Shown here: positions 43,997 to 52,027 of the stretch, piece by piece
Position numbering within the stretch: the first letter of the stretch is position 1
Layout: each line of letters starts with the position of its first letter
NCBI GenBank assembly: GCA_947446865.1
Contig: CANFHX010000008.1
Location: forward strand, 1 to 64,000
Length of the DNA: 64,000 nt
Reading direction: 5' to 3'
DNA from: Flavobacteriaceae bacterium
GTDB taxonomy: Bacteria > Bacteroidota > Bacteroidia > Flavobacteriales > Flavobacteriaceae
The notes under the pieces: model-generated
Database searches by the model: none
The model's input: only the letters and a program-made list of their open reading frames with translations
What the model was told of the DNA's origin: nothing
Program-made: the position numbers and the translations under genes

Positions 43997-44383
43997 ATGA
44001 ACGACATACAAACCCAAGAAGATTTATATAAAGTTGTAGACGATTTCTACCAAAAACTCTTAGCCGATGATGCTATTAGTTATATTTTTACAGATGTGGT
44101 AAAAGTGAAATTGGAAGAACATTTGCCGATCTTAGTAACGTTTTGGTCGCAATCAATTTTAGGAACTGGAGGTTACTATAATAATCTTACACAAATTCAT
44201 TTAGACTTAAATACTAAATCCTATTTGTCTAAAGAACTTTTTGAAATATGGCTCAACCATTTTGAAACAGCAATAAATGAAAATTTTCAGGGAATCAATT
44301 GTGAACGAATGAAAAACCAAGCGCATAATTTATCATCCATTATGCAAATCAAAATTGCAAAAGAAAAAGAGGAAAAATTATAA
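43997..44383 (+). CDS. Group III truncated haemoglobin
   Basis: The 128-residue globin of the 2-on-2 class has FYQKLLADDAISYIF (B/C region), EEHLPILVTFWSQSILGTGGYYNN (E helix and E-F region) and QIHLDLNTKSYLS carrying the proximal His. Group III members occur in many Bacteroidota and Proteobacteria; proposed roles include oxygen or nitric oxide handling, but none is proven. A TAACTTTG element (43969-43976) precedes it. It is monocistronic by spacing. Confidence 0.88.
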   Translation: MNDIQTQEDLYKVVDDFYQKLLADDAISYIFTDVVKVKLEEHLPILVTFWSQSILGTGGYYNNLTQIHLDLNTKSYLSKELFEIWLNHFETAINENFQGINCERMKNQAHNLSSIMQIKIAKEKEEKL

Positions 44384-44497
44384 TATTACTAATTTAGTAA
44401 TGCAATTATTACAAATTCCATAATTAAGAAATATTTTTAAACTCAATATACAATTTTTAAATAATTTTTAATAAATTCGTATAGTAATTATATTAAA

Positions 44498-45556
44498 ATG
44501 AATATAAAAATAACTGGTTCTGGAAGTTATATTCCAACTGTAACTGTAACAAATAAAGACTTTTCGAATCATGTTTTTTTAAACGAAGATGGTTCTAATT
44601 TTGCACTTCCAAATGAGGTTATTACAGAAAAATTCTACGGGATTACTGGCATTGAGGAGCGAAAATACGTTACTAATGATTTAACTACTTCCGACATTGG
44701 TTATATCGCTGCCAAAAAAGCAATAGAAGACGCTAAAATAGATCCAGAAACATTAGATTATATAATCTTTGCTCATAATTTTGGAAACGTAAAAAAGGGT
44801 ACAATTCAAACCGATTTACTTCCTAGTTTGTCTAGTAGAGTGAAGCATAGTTTACGAATTAAAAATCCAAAATGTGTTGCTTACGACATGCTTTTTGGCT
44901 GTCCAGGTTGGGTGGAAGGTGTGATTCAAGCACAAGCCTATATTAAGGCTGGTATGGCTAAAAAGTGTTTGGTGATTGGAGCCGAAACTTTGTCTCGCGT
45001 TGTTGATCCGCACGATAGAGATTCTATGATTTATTCGGATGGCGCTGGAGCAACTATTATTGAAGCAACCGATGACGAAGGCGGGATTTTAGCCCACGAA
45101 ACTGCTACATTTACTTATGACGAGGCCTATTTTTTATTCTTCGGAAAATCATTTAATAACGATCACAATCCGGATGTTCGCTACCTTAAAATGCACGGCA
45201 GAAAAATCTACGAATTTGCTTTAGTTAACGTTCCAAAAGCAATGAAAGAATGTCTAGACAATAGTGGTGTTGACATTAGCCAATTGAAAAAAATTCTTAT
45301 TCATCAGGCCAATGAAAAAATGGACGAAGCCATTGTGCAACGTTTCTATAAACTTTACGACCAAAAAATGCCTGAAGGAATTATGCCAATGAGCATTCAC
45401 GAATTAGGAAACTCTAGTGTTGCAACGGTTCCAACTCTTTACGATTCTTTAGTTAAAGGTAAAATAAAAGACCAATCTATCAACAAAGGAGATGTTATTT
45501 TGTTTGCTTCTGTAGGGTCTGGAATGAATGTTAATGCCATCGTTTATAAAATGTAA
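44498..45556 (+). CDS. 3-oxoacyl-ACP synthase III family protein
   Basis: The 352-residue thiolase-fold enzyme carries the full FabH-type triad: Cys135 (FGCPGW), His269 (IHQANEKM) and Asn305 (LGNSSVATV). It starts condensation of an acyl-CoA with malonyl-ACP. The closeness of the neighbours (methyltransferase, glycosyltransferase) and the absence of other fab genes suggest a specialised rather than the main fatty-acid starter role; this is inference. A GTACGAAG microrepeat follows the stop. Confidence 0.9.
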   Translation: MNIKITGSGSYIPTVTVTNKDFSNHVFLNEDGSNFALPNEVITEKFYGITGIEERKYVTNDLTTSDIGYIAAKKAIEDAKIDPETLDYIIFAHNFGNVKKGTIQTDLLPSLSSRVKHSLRIKNPKCVAYDMLFGCPGWVEGVIQAQAYIKAGMAKKCLVIGAETLSRVVDPHDRDSMIYSDGAGATIIEATDDEGGILAHETATFTYDEAYFLFFGKSFNNDHNPDVRYLKMHGRKIYEFALVNVPKAMKECLDNSGVDISQLKKILIHQANEKMDEAIVQRFYKLYDQKMPEGIMPMSIHELGNSSVATVPTLYDSLVKGKIKDQSINKGDVILFASVGSGMNVNAIVYKM

Positions 45557-45560
45557 GAAA

Positions 45561-45590
45561 AGGTACGAAGTACAAATTACGAGGTACGAA
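45561..45590. repeat. GTACGA microrepeat after the ketoacyl synthase
   Basis: Three units related to GTACGAAG or GTACGAGG lie within a few bases of the stop codon. Same family as 17485 and 42558. Confidence 0.65.
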
Positions 45591-45697
45591 ATAATAGTAA
45601 TTTTTGTTTAAAGTTTAAAGGCCAAAGTTTCAGGTTAAATTACTAAATTTACAGACTGTTTTCAACTTGAAACATTAAACTTGAAACAATTTCAATA

Positions 45698-46222
45698 ATG
45701 TACGAAAAAACATTTCCAAATAAAAGATTCAAACACACTTTAGAATTTTTACAAAAACACGTTTCTACTTCTGAAACGATATTCGATTTAGGAGTTCCTA
45801 ATCCATTTTCCAAAATCATGGAAGAAAATGGATATACTGTAAAAAATACTACTGGAGAAGATCTAGACAACAATCCAACTGCATTACAAACGGAAGATTA
45901 TTCGGTTTTTACTGCATTTGAAATATTCGAACATTTATTAAATCCGTATACCATTTTACAAAATGTAAAATGCGATAAGTTATTAATTTCAATTCCGTTG
46001 CGTTTATGGTTTTCACCTGCTTATCGCAGCAAAACCGATATGTGGGATAGACATTACCATGAATTTGAAGATTGGCAATTGGATTGGCTTTTAGAAAAAA
46101 CAGGTTGGAAAATAACTGCAAGAGAAAAGTTTACCCATCCGGTTAAAAAAATTGGTTTCCGACCATTGTTGCGCTATTTCACACCGCGTTATTATATTGT
46201 TTACGCCGAAAAAGTAAAATAA
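45698..46222 (+). CDS. SAM-dependent methyltransferase-like protein
   Basis: The 174-residue protein has a class I methyltransferase-like start (TIFDLGVPNPFSKIMEENGY, about 27-46) and an acidic loop FEIFEHLLNP (about 72). The glycine-rich motif I is weak (DLGVPNP), so cofactor binding needs checking. The C-terminus (WDRHYHEFEDWQLDWLL) is like that of methyltransferases from polysaccharide loci. It abuts the next glycosyltransferase gene with no gap and probably acts on the same product. Confidence 0.72.
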   Translation: MYEKTFPNKRFKHTLEFLQKHVSTSETIFDLGVPNPFSKIMEENGYTVKNTTGEDLDNNPTALQTEDYSVFTAFEIFEHLLNPYTILQNVKCDKLLISIPLRLWFSPAYRSKTDMWDRHYHEFEDWQLDWLLEKTGWKITAREKFTHPVKKIGFRPLLRYFTPRYYIVYAEKVK

Positions 46223-47071
46223 ATGAAATTTTACATAGTCATACCTTCCCATAACGAAGAAGATTTTATTGCCCTTACTTTACAATCGTTAGTAGAACAA
46301 ACCATTTTGCCAAATAAAATTGTAGTAGTTAATGACAATTCTACCGATAAAACTGCTGCTATTGTTTTAGAATTTGCAGCAAAATATTCCTTTATTTCTT
46401 TAGTAAATAAAACTTCCGATGCGATTCATTTACCGGGAAGCAAGGTAATTCAGGCCTTTCAAAAAGGTTTAGAAACTTTAGATGAAAATTATGATTTCAT
46501 AGTAAAAGCGGATGCCGATTTAATTTTTCCTGCTAAATATTTTGAAACTATAATTTCCCATTTTCAATCGGATGAAAGAATTGGAATGGCAGGAGGATTT
46601 GCTTACATCGAAAAAAATGGTGAATTTATTTTAGAAAACTTAACGGACAAAGACCACATTCGTGGAGCATTTAAGGCTTATCGCAAAGAAACTTTCCAAC
46701 AAATTGGGGGTTTAAAACCTGCTATGGGTTGGGACACAGTAGATGAATTGCTTTGCAAATTTTATAATTGGAAAGTGGTTACCGACTCATCCTTAAAAGT
46801 AAAACACCTAAAACCAACTGGTGCTAATTATAACAAAACGGCACGCTACAAACAAGGGGAAGCCTTTTATTCTTTGGGATATGGGTTTTGGATAACTGCT
46901 ATTGCTTCTGCTAAATTAGCAATGATGAAGAAAAAACCATTGTTATTTTTAGATTACATTAAAGGTTTTTGGATGGCTAAATCAAATAAAAAACCTCTTT
47001 TAATAACCGAAGATCAAGCCAAATTCATTAGAAAGTATCGTTTAAAAAAAATGAAAGAAAAATTGTTTTAG
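46223..47071 (+). CDS. Family 2 glycosyltransferase
   Basis: The 282-residue GT-A enzyme begins MKFYIVIPSHNEEDFIALTLQSL with nucleotide-sugar motifs VVVNDNSTDKT (about 33-43) and a DAD-type metal site (VKADADLIFP, about 96). WDTVDELL near 174 carries the probable catalytic acid. It starts one base after the methyltransferase stop, so the two form a unit. The acceptor is unknown. Confidence 0.88.
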   Translation: MKFYIVIPSHNEEDFIALTLQSLVEQTILPNKIVVVNDNSTDKTAAIVLEFAAKYSFISLVNKTSDAIHLPGSKVIQAFQKGLETLDENYDFIVKADADLIFPAKYFETIISHFQSDERIGMAGGFAYIEKNGEFILENLTDKDHIRGAFKAYRKETFQQIGGLKPAMGWDTVDELLCKFYNWKVVTDSSLKVKHLKPTGANYNKTARYKQGEAFYSLGYGFWITAIASAKLAMMKKKPLLFLDYIKGFWMAKSNKKPLLITEDQAKFIRKYRLKKMKEKLF

Positions 47072-47174
47072 AAAACTTAATTTTCAATAAAAACAAAATC
47101 TGAAATTCCAACAAAATAGAGTATTTTTACACTCTTGTATTCTAATCAGAATATAATTTAAAGAACTATAATAA

Positions 47175-47921
47175 ATGATGCTTCTTCGATATATATCGCA
47201 AATAGGAAAGTACTTTTTGATGCTAAAAGAAGTATTTAATAAACCTACCAAATGGTCTGTAATGCGTGGATTAATTTTTAAGGAAATAGATGATTTAATC
47301 ATTGGCTCCTTAGGAATTGTAGCATTTATCTCCTTCTTTGTAGGCGGAGTAGTTTCTATACAAACGGCATTGAACTTAAAAAACCCATTAATTCCCAGAG
47401 AAATAATTGGTTTTGCCACTAGGGAATCTATTATTCTAGAATTTGCTCCTACATTTATTTCAATAGTAATGGCAGGTAAAATGGGATCTTTTATCACTTC
47501 TAGCATCGGAACAATGCGAGTAACTGAACAAATTGATGCGTTAGAAGTTATGGGTGTTAATTCATTGAATTATTTAGTTTTTCCTAAAATAATAGCCTCA
47601 CTTTTATACCCATTTATTATCGGTATTGCCATGTTTCTTGGTATATTAGGTGGCTGGATAGCAGGTGTTTATGGTGGATTTGTTTCTAGCAATGAATTTG
47701 TATCTGGAATTCAAACTAATTTTATTCCATATCACATTACCTATGCCGTTATTAAAACAATTATTTTTGCAATATTCCTTTCTACTATCCCTTCTTTTCA
47801 CGGGTACTATATGAAAGGTGGCGCATTAGAAGTTGGTAAAGCAAGTACTGTCGCTTTTGTTTGGACTAGCGTTGTAATAATACTCGTAAACTATATTTTA
47901 ACCCAATTATTATTAGCATAA
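47175..47921 (+). CDS. MlaE-family ABC transporter permease
   Basis: The 248-residue membrane permease of the MlaE/YrbE family has five or six spans and the conserved block EFAPTFISIVMAGKMGSFITSSIGTMRVTEQIDALEVMG (about 95-133). In the Mla system it works with MlaF and an MCE protein (MlaD) to move phospholipids between outer and inner membrane. Its stop overlaps the ATPase gene start by one base. No MCE protein gene is adjacent. Confidence 0.9.
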   Translation: MMLLRYISQIGKYFLMLKEVFNKPTKWSVMRGLIFKEIDDLIIGSLGIVAFISFFVGGVVSIQTALNLKNPLIPREIIGFATRESIILEFAPTFISIVMAGKMGSFITSSIGTMRVTEQIDALEVMGVNSLNYLVFPKIIASLLYPFIIGIAMFLGILGGWIAGVYGGFVSSNEFVSGIQTNFIPYHITYAVIKTIIFAIFLSTIPSFHGYYMKGGALEVGKASTVAFVWTSVVIILVNYILTQLLLA

Positions 47922-48685
47922 TGATAGAAGTAAAAAATGTAGAAAAGTCGTTTGGTGGTGTCAAAATTTTGAAAGGGATAAGTACCACTTTTGAAACAGG
48001 TAAAACCAATTTAATTATAGGACAAAGTGGATCCGGAAAAACGGTTTTATTAAAATCGTTATTGGGAATTTTTACTCCAGAAGTTGGAACAATCTCATTT
48101 GATGGAAGAATTTATTCGGAATTGTCTGCGGATGAAAAAAGAGCCTTACGAACAGAAATTGGAATGGTTTTTCAAGGAAGCGCTTTATTCGATGGTATGA
48201 CTGTAGAAGAAAATGTAGGCTTCCCTTTAAAAATGTTTACAGATAAAACTCCTGTAGAAATAAAAGAACGAGTAGATTTTGTTATTCAAAGAGTAAACTT
48301 GATTAATGCCAATCATAAAAAACCTTCGGAAATATCTGGAGGAATGCAAAAAAGAGTTGCCATTGCAAGAGCAATTGTAAACAATCCTAAATATCTTTTT
48401 TGTGATGAACCTAACTCGGGATTAGACCCGAAAACTGCAATTTTAATTGATAATTTAATTCAAGAAATTACAGAAGAATACAATATTACGACAGTAATTA
48501 ACACCCATGATATGAATTCTGTTATGGAAATTGGTCAAAAAATTATTTTTCTAAAGGAAGGTATTTTGGCTTGGGAAGGAACTAAAAAAGACATCTTTAA
48601 AACAGATAATGAAGCAATTGTAGATTTTGTTTACTCATCTAATTTGTTTAAAAAAATCAGAAAAGCACAAAATAAGGAGTCCTAA
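47921..48685 (+). CDS. MlaF-family ABC transporter ATP-binding protein
   Basis: The 254-residue ATPase has Walker A GQSGSGKTV (about 35-43), the signature ISGGMQKRVAIARA (about 139-152) and Walker B YLFCDEPNSGLDPKT (about 160-174). SGGMQKR and LDPKT are typical of the Mla-type ATPase that pairs with MlaE. It overlaps the permease gene by one base. The MCE partner must be elsewhere. Confidence 0.92.
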   Translation: MIEVKNVEKSFGGVKILKGISTTFETGKTNLIIGQSGSGKTVLLKSLLGIFTPEVGTISFDGRIYSELSADEKRALRTEIGMVFQGSALFDGMTVEENVGFPLKMFTDKTPVEIKERVDFVIQRVNLINANHKKPSEISGGMQKRVAIARAIVNNPKYLFCDEPNSGLDPKTAILIDNLIQEITEEYNITTVINTHDMNSVMEIGQKIIFLKEGILAWEGTKKDIFKTDNEAIVDFVYSSNLFKKIRKAQNKES

Positions 48686-48823
48686 TTAATAATAGGCTCA
48701 TTTTTAATTTTTCTTCCAAAAATTTCACACCTATTTTTTTATTTTTCTGCAAATAAAACCCTCTCCACTGTAGTGATAAGGAGAAAATTTTACCAAATCT
48801 AAATTCAAAATTAAATAAAAAAA

Positions 48824-48922
48824 ACTCCAACATTTCTGTTGAAGTCTTTTGTGGGCGATATTGATTTATCTTCGAACCAAATGTTGGATTTTTTAGAATA
48901 TTTTATTGAGGAAATGTCATAA
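48824..48922. repeat. Repeat unit A: hairpin, tRNA 3'-end sequence and gene tail
   Basis: A hairpin (48824-48832 with 48837-48845) is followed by GTGGGCGAT, the complement of the tRNA-Val 3' end. A 24-codon open tail follows (48851-48922) reading VGDIDLSSNQMLDFLEYF and ending EEMS-stop. Related copies lie at 50211-50310 and 50314-50415. They flank the Fic pair. Confidence 0.85.
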
Positions 48923-48941
48923 AAAACTCTAATATTTTTAG

Positions 48942-49538
48942 TCATGATTTTGCAAAATCTAATAATAGTTCCATTTCGTTTTTATCCGCCTTTCTGACCG
49001 CCCTTATATAGTTTGCCCTTGCCTCTGTAGCTTTCACTAAATTTGAACTACCCCAAGTAAAAAAATGACTGTCGTATAGTTTTTCCATTATTAAATCTGC
49101 AATTAATCGTGAATGCCTTCCATTACCATTTGCAAAACAATGGATACTTACCAAACGATGTTTAAATCGAATGGCTAATTCTTCAGAACCATATGTATCA
49201 TTTTTCTTCCAAAATAAGGCATCATCCAATAACTGTTTTAATTCAATGGCTATGAGATAACTTTTTATACCAATGTTCTTTTCAGAAGTTCTAAAAGTTC
49301 CTGCCCATTTCCAAACATCGCCATACATACGCTTGTGTAAATCTTTGATGAATTTTTCAGAAAATAGTTGTTCTGCTTTTATTTTTTTACTAAAAGTCCA
49401 TTGTATCGCTTTTTCAATATTGAGTTGCTCAAATTCGTCTAATTCCTCACGAGTTGTTATTGAAGGAATTCGTAACCCTTCTTTTTCATCATCATCTAAT
49501 GGCGTTTGACCGTCAATGTATTCAAAAGTTAATCCCAT
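48942..49538 (-). CDS. Fic-domain protein, mobile mystery protein B type
   Basis: The 198-residue Fic/Doc-fold protein has the motif HCFANGNGRHSR (about 134-145), matching HxFx(D/E)GNGRxxR apart from Asn at the acidic position. Members usually attach AMP or other groups to proteins or act as toxins. Length and flanks (opening MGLTFEYIDGQTPLDDDEKEGL) fit the mobile mystery protein B family, which travels with a helix-turn-helix partner. It overlaps that partner by 10 bases. Confidence 0.88.
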   Translation of the reverse strand: MGLTFEYIDGQTPLDDDEKEGLRIPSITTREELDEFEQLNIEKAIQWTFSKKIKAEQLFSEKFIKDLHKRMYGDVWKWAGTFRTSEKNIGIKSYLIAIELKQLLDDALFWKKNDTYGSEELAIRFKHRLVSIHCFANGNGRHSRLIADLIMEKLYDSHFFTWGSSNLVKATEARANYIRAVRKADKNEMELLLDFAKS

Positions 49539-49993
49539 AGGTATTTTGGCATTTCATTTTTAATCTCATTTGCTTTTTGAACAATAGCTTTTTCAATACG
49601 TTCTATTGAATTTTGTTGATCTTCTAACCTCATTGTATTGTTGGTTCGCATCACAATCTCATTAGCTAATTCATTGGCACGTTTTTCAATCATTTGTTCT
49701 AATGATTCGTGTTTTGACACAAAACCATAAATAAGCTGCATATCCATAGCATTTGCAACGTCTCGCAATGAGTTTAATGTAATTGTACCATTGACTTCAC
49801 GTACCTCAATTTCTTTTGTACTTTGTGGCGCAATATTTAAACGATTACCTAATTGACGTAACGACATTTTTAGTGCAGTCCGAAAGGTATTGACCCAGCC
49901 TTTTGTTGGAACTACTGTTGCTTTCAAACTCTTGAAAGCCTCTAGTTTCTTATCGGTTTGTTGTAAAAGTAAATACTGTTTATTATTTTTCAT
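49529..49993 (-). CDS. Mobile mystery protein A-type helix-turn-helix partner
   Basis: The 154-residue protein has a helix-turn-helix in WVNTFRTALKMSLRQLGNRLNIAPQSTKEIEVRE (about 33-66), followed by NSLRDVANAMDMQLIYGFV (about 74-92) and a Glu/Lys-rich helical C-terminus (about 95-150). This is the layout of mobile mystery protein A and suggests an antitoxin or regulator for the Fic protein, whose gene it precedes by overlap. The pair lies between two copies of a direct repeat. Confidence 0.85.
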   Translation of the reverse strand: MKNNKQYLLLQQTDKKLEAFKSLKATVVPTKGWVNTFRTALKMSLRQLGNRLNIAPQSTKEIEVREVNGTITLNSLRDVANAMDMQLIYGFVSKHESLEQMIEKRANELANEIVMRTNNTMRLEDQQNSIERIEKAIVQKANEIKNEMPKYLWD

Positions 49994-50420
49994 AAGGGTA
50001 TTGCCTGAATTATTAGATGCAAATTTAAGGCTATTGCCTGAAATAAAAAAATATTTTTAAGGTTTTAACCTTAAAAAATTTATTAAAAAATAAAACATTA
50101 AAATCTTGTATGATATAGTAAAAAAAAATAAACCGTAGAACTCCAAATTTCTAAAATAGTAATTTAAAAAAAAATAACCCCTAAAATTAATTTAGAGGCT
50201 ATTGGTACAAGTGGGCGATATTGATTTATCTTCAAACCAAATGTTAGATTTTCTAGAATTTTTTATTGAGGAAATGTCATAAAAAAAACTCCAACATTTC
50301 TGTTGAAGTCTTATGTGGGCGATATTGATTTATCTTCGAACCAAATGTTAGATTTTCTTGAATTTTTTATTGAGGAAATGTCATAAAAAAAAACTCCAAC
50401 ATTTCTGTTGAAGTCTTATG
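49994..50420. other. AT-rich intergenic region with two repeat units
   Basis: 49994-50210 is AT-rich, without a supported gene; it must hold the promoter of the Fic pair. The rest is made of repeat units (50211-50415). Confidence 0.6.
50211..50415. repeat. Two further tandem copies of the tRNA-end/gene-tail repeat
   Basis: GTGGGCGAT starts at 50211 and 50314, each followed by the same gene tail (IDLSSNQMLDFLEFFIEEMS-stop) and the same hairpin (ACTCCAACA-TTTC-TGTTGAAGT). The spacing is 103 bases, then 106 to the tRNA at 50420. In copy 1 at 50211 the changes against the unit at 48851 are mostly synonymous, with Phe for Tyr in the tail. Confidence 0.85.
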
Positions 50421-50495
50421 TGGGCGATGAGGGGTTCGAACCCCCGACCCCCTCGGTGTAAACGAGGTGCTCTGAACCAGCTGAGCTAATCGCCC
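50421..50495 (-). tRNA. tRNA-Val (anticodon TAC), copy next to the repeats
   Basis: This 75-nt cloverleaf on the minus strand has acceptor GGGCGAT/ATCGCCC, anticodon stem CCTCG/CGAGG with loop TTTACAC (anticodon TAC) and T-loop TTCGAAC. The discriminator A is followed by CAT, so CCA is not encoded. Sequence is the same as the second copy. Confidence 0.95.
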
Positions 50496-50531
50496 GATAA
50501 GGTTTAATTATCAGTAAAAAGATAAAAGTGG

Positions 50532-50606
50532 TGGGCGATGAGGGGTTCGAACCCCCGACCCCCTCGGTGTAAACGAGGTGCTCTGAACCAGCTGAGCTAA
50601 TCGCCC
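50532..50606 (-). tRNA. tRNA-Val (anticodon TAC), promoter-proximal copy
   Basis: This is the second copy with the same 75-nt sequence, 36 bases before the first one in transcription order. Here the discriminator A is followed by CCA (complement of 50529-50531), so the 3' CCA is encoded. Both genes are probably read from the promoter at 50644-50674. Confidence 0.95.
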
Positions 50607-50643
50607 TTTTATCATGATTTAGAATTTCTCCTTAATCAGGGTG

Positions 50644-50674
50644 CAAATATAGGGCTTATTTTTAAATCACCAAA
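50644..50674 (-). promoter_or_regulatory. Promoter of the tRNA-Val pair
   Basis: On the minus strand, TTTG (complement of 50671-50674), a 19-base spacer and TATATTTG (complement of 50644-50651) match the consensus with ideal spacing. It lies between folC and the tRNAs. Confidence 0.75.
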
Positions 50675-50680
50675 CATTTT

Positions 50681-51901
50681 TTATAAAACTTCTGCTACCA
50701 CAAAGGTACTTCCGCCAATATAAACAAAGTCGCTTTTATTTGCATTTTGCAAAGCCGCTTGATAAGCATTTGAAACAGAATTATATACTTTTCCGTTAAG
50801 TTGAAAATCGGTAGCTTTTTGTTGTAAGATTTCAGCATCAAGCCCACGTAGAATATTAGGTTTACAGAAATAATAATGTGCTTCTTTTGGAAATAAAGGC
50901 AATATTTCCTCTAAATCTTTATCATTTACCACTCCCAAAACGAAATGTAATTCTTCAAATTGTTCCTTTTTAATTTGATTTAATACAATTTTCAGTCCGT
51001 GCGAATTGTGAGCTGTATCACAAATTACCTTTGGATTCGATTTTAATTGCTGCCACCTGCCTTGTAATCCAGTATTGTTGATAACATTTAAAAATCCGTT
51101 TTGAATATTTTCTTCGGTGATTTCAAAATCACCTTGTATTTGCAAAACACGAATTGTTTGTAAAGCCGTCTTTTTATTTGAAATTTGATAATCGCCTAAC
51201 AACACTGAAGGATAATTTTCTTTTACAATATCGGATGCAAAAAATAGTTCCGAATGGGTTTCTTTGGCTTTGGCCAAAAATACTTCTTTAGTCTCTGAAA
51301 CATATTCTCCAACCACAACAGGAACATCCTTTTTTATGATTCCAGCTTTTTCTTTTGCGATGCTTTGCAACGTATTCCCAAGGAATTGGGTATGATCTTT
51401 TCCTATATTGGTAATCACCGAAACCAATGGCATAATAATATTAGTAGCGTCTAGCCTCCCTCCCATTCCAACCTCAATAATATTGATATCGGTTTTTTCT
51501 TTTGCAAAATATTCAAAAGCCAATCCAACGGTCATTTCAAAAAAGCTTAAATCGTTTGCTTCAAAAAACGATTTGTTTTTTTCTACAAATTCGCATACAA
51601 ACTCTTCCGATATTTCTTTTCCATTTATTTTAATACGCTCTCTAAAGTCTTTTAAATGCGGTGAAGTATATAAACCTACTTTATAGCCAGCTTCTTGCAA
51701 AACAGAAGCTAATAGATGCGAAGTAGAACCTTTTCCATTAGTTCCCGCCACATGTATACACTTTAAATAGTTCTCAGGATTATTTAAGTGTTGGGCAAGC
51801 AAAAGAGTATTGGTTAAATCTTCTTTGTAAGCCGTTGCGCCCTGCAATTGAAATACAGGAAGTTGCTTAAACAACCAATTTGTGGTTTCTTGATAGTTCA
51901 T
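50681..51901 (-). CDS. folC: Folylpolyglutamate synthase / dihydrofolate synthase
   Basis: The 406-residue Mur-ligase-like enzyme adds glutamate to folates and to dihydropteroate. ATP loop GTNGKGSTSHLLASVL lies at about 54-69, the folate region YTSPHLKDFRERIKING at about 78-94 and the Mg site EVGMGGRLDATN at about 142-153. The C-terminal domain has FVLGVVNDKDLEE. It is monocistronic and just upstream of the tRNA promoter. Confidence 0.94.
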   Translation of the reverse strand: MNYQETTNWLFKQLPVFQLQGATAYKEDLTNTLLLAQHLNNPENYLKCIHVAGTNGKGSTSHLLASVLQEAGYKVGLYTSPHLKDFRERIKINGKEISEEFVCEFVEKNKSFFEANDLSFFEMTVGLAFEYFAKEKTDINIIEVGMGGRLDATNIIMPLVSVITNIGKDHTQFLGNTLQSIAKEKAGIIKKDVPVVVGEYVSETKEVFLAKAKETHSELFFASDIVKENYPSVLLGDYQISNKKTALQTIRVLQIQGDFEITEENIQNGFLNVINNTGLQGRWQQLKSNPKVICDTAHNSHGLKIVLNQIKKEQFEELHFVLGVVNDKDLEEILPLFPKEAHYYFCKPNILRGLDAEILQQKATDFQLNGKVYNSVSNAYQAALQNANKSDFVYIGGSTFVVAEVL

Positions 51902-52027
51902 TATTATTAGAAATAAAAATTCGAAAACAAAATATTTTTACAATTTTGTAGTTTACTATAGTATTAGAATTTATCTTTAGTGCAAATTTGAGATTAATTT
52001 CAATAACTAAATCAAAAATATAAATAT

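Noticed and set aside
48851..48922. The 24-codon open tail as an independent small gene
   Set aside because: It begins inside a tRNA-derived sequence without a ribosome-binding site and occurs in three copies; a repeat fragment explains it better.
50211..50415. Direct repeats that could be taken for a CRISPR array
   Set aside because: The units are about 100 bases with no unique spacers, contain a gene tail and a terminator hairpin, and there are no cas genes.
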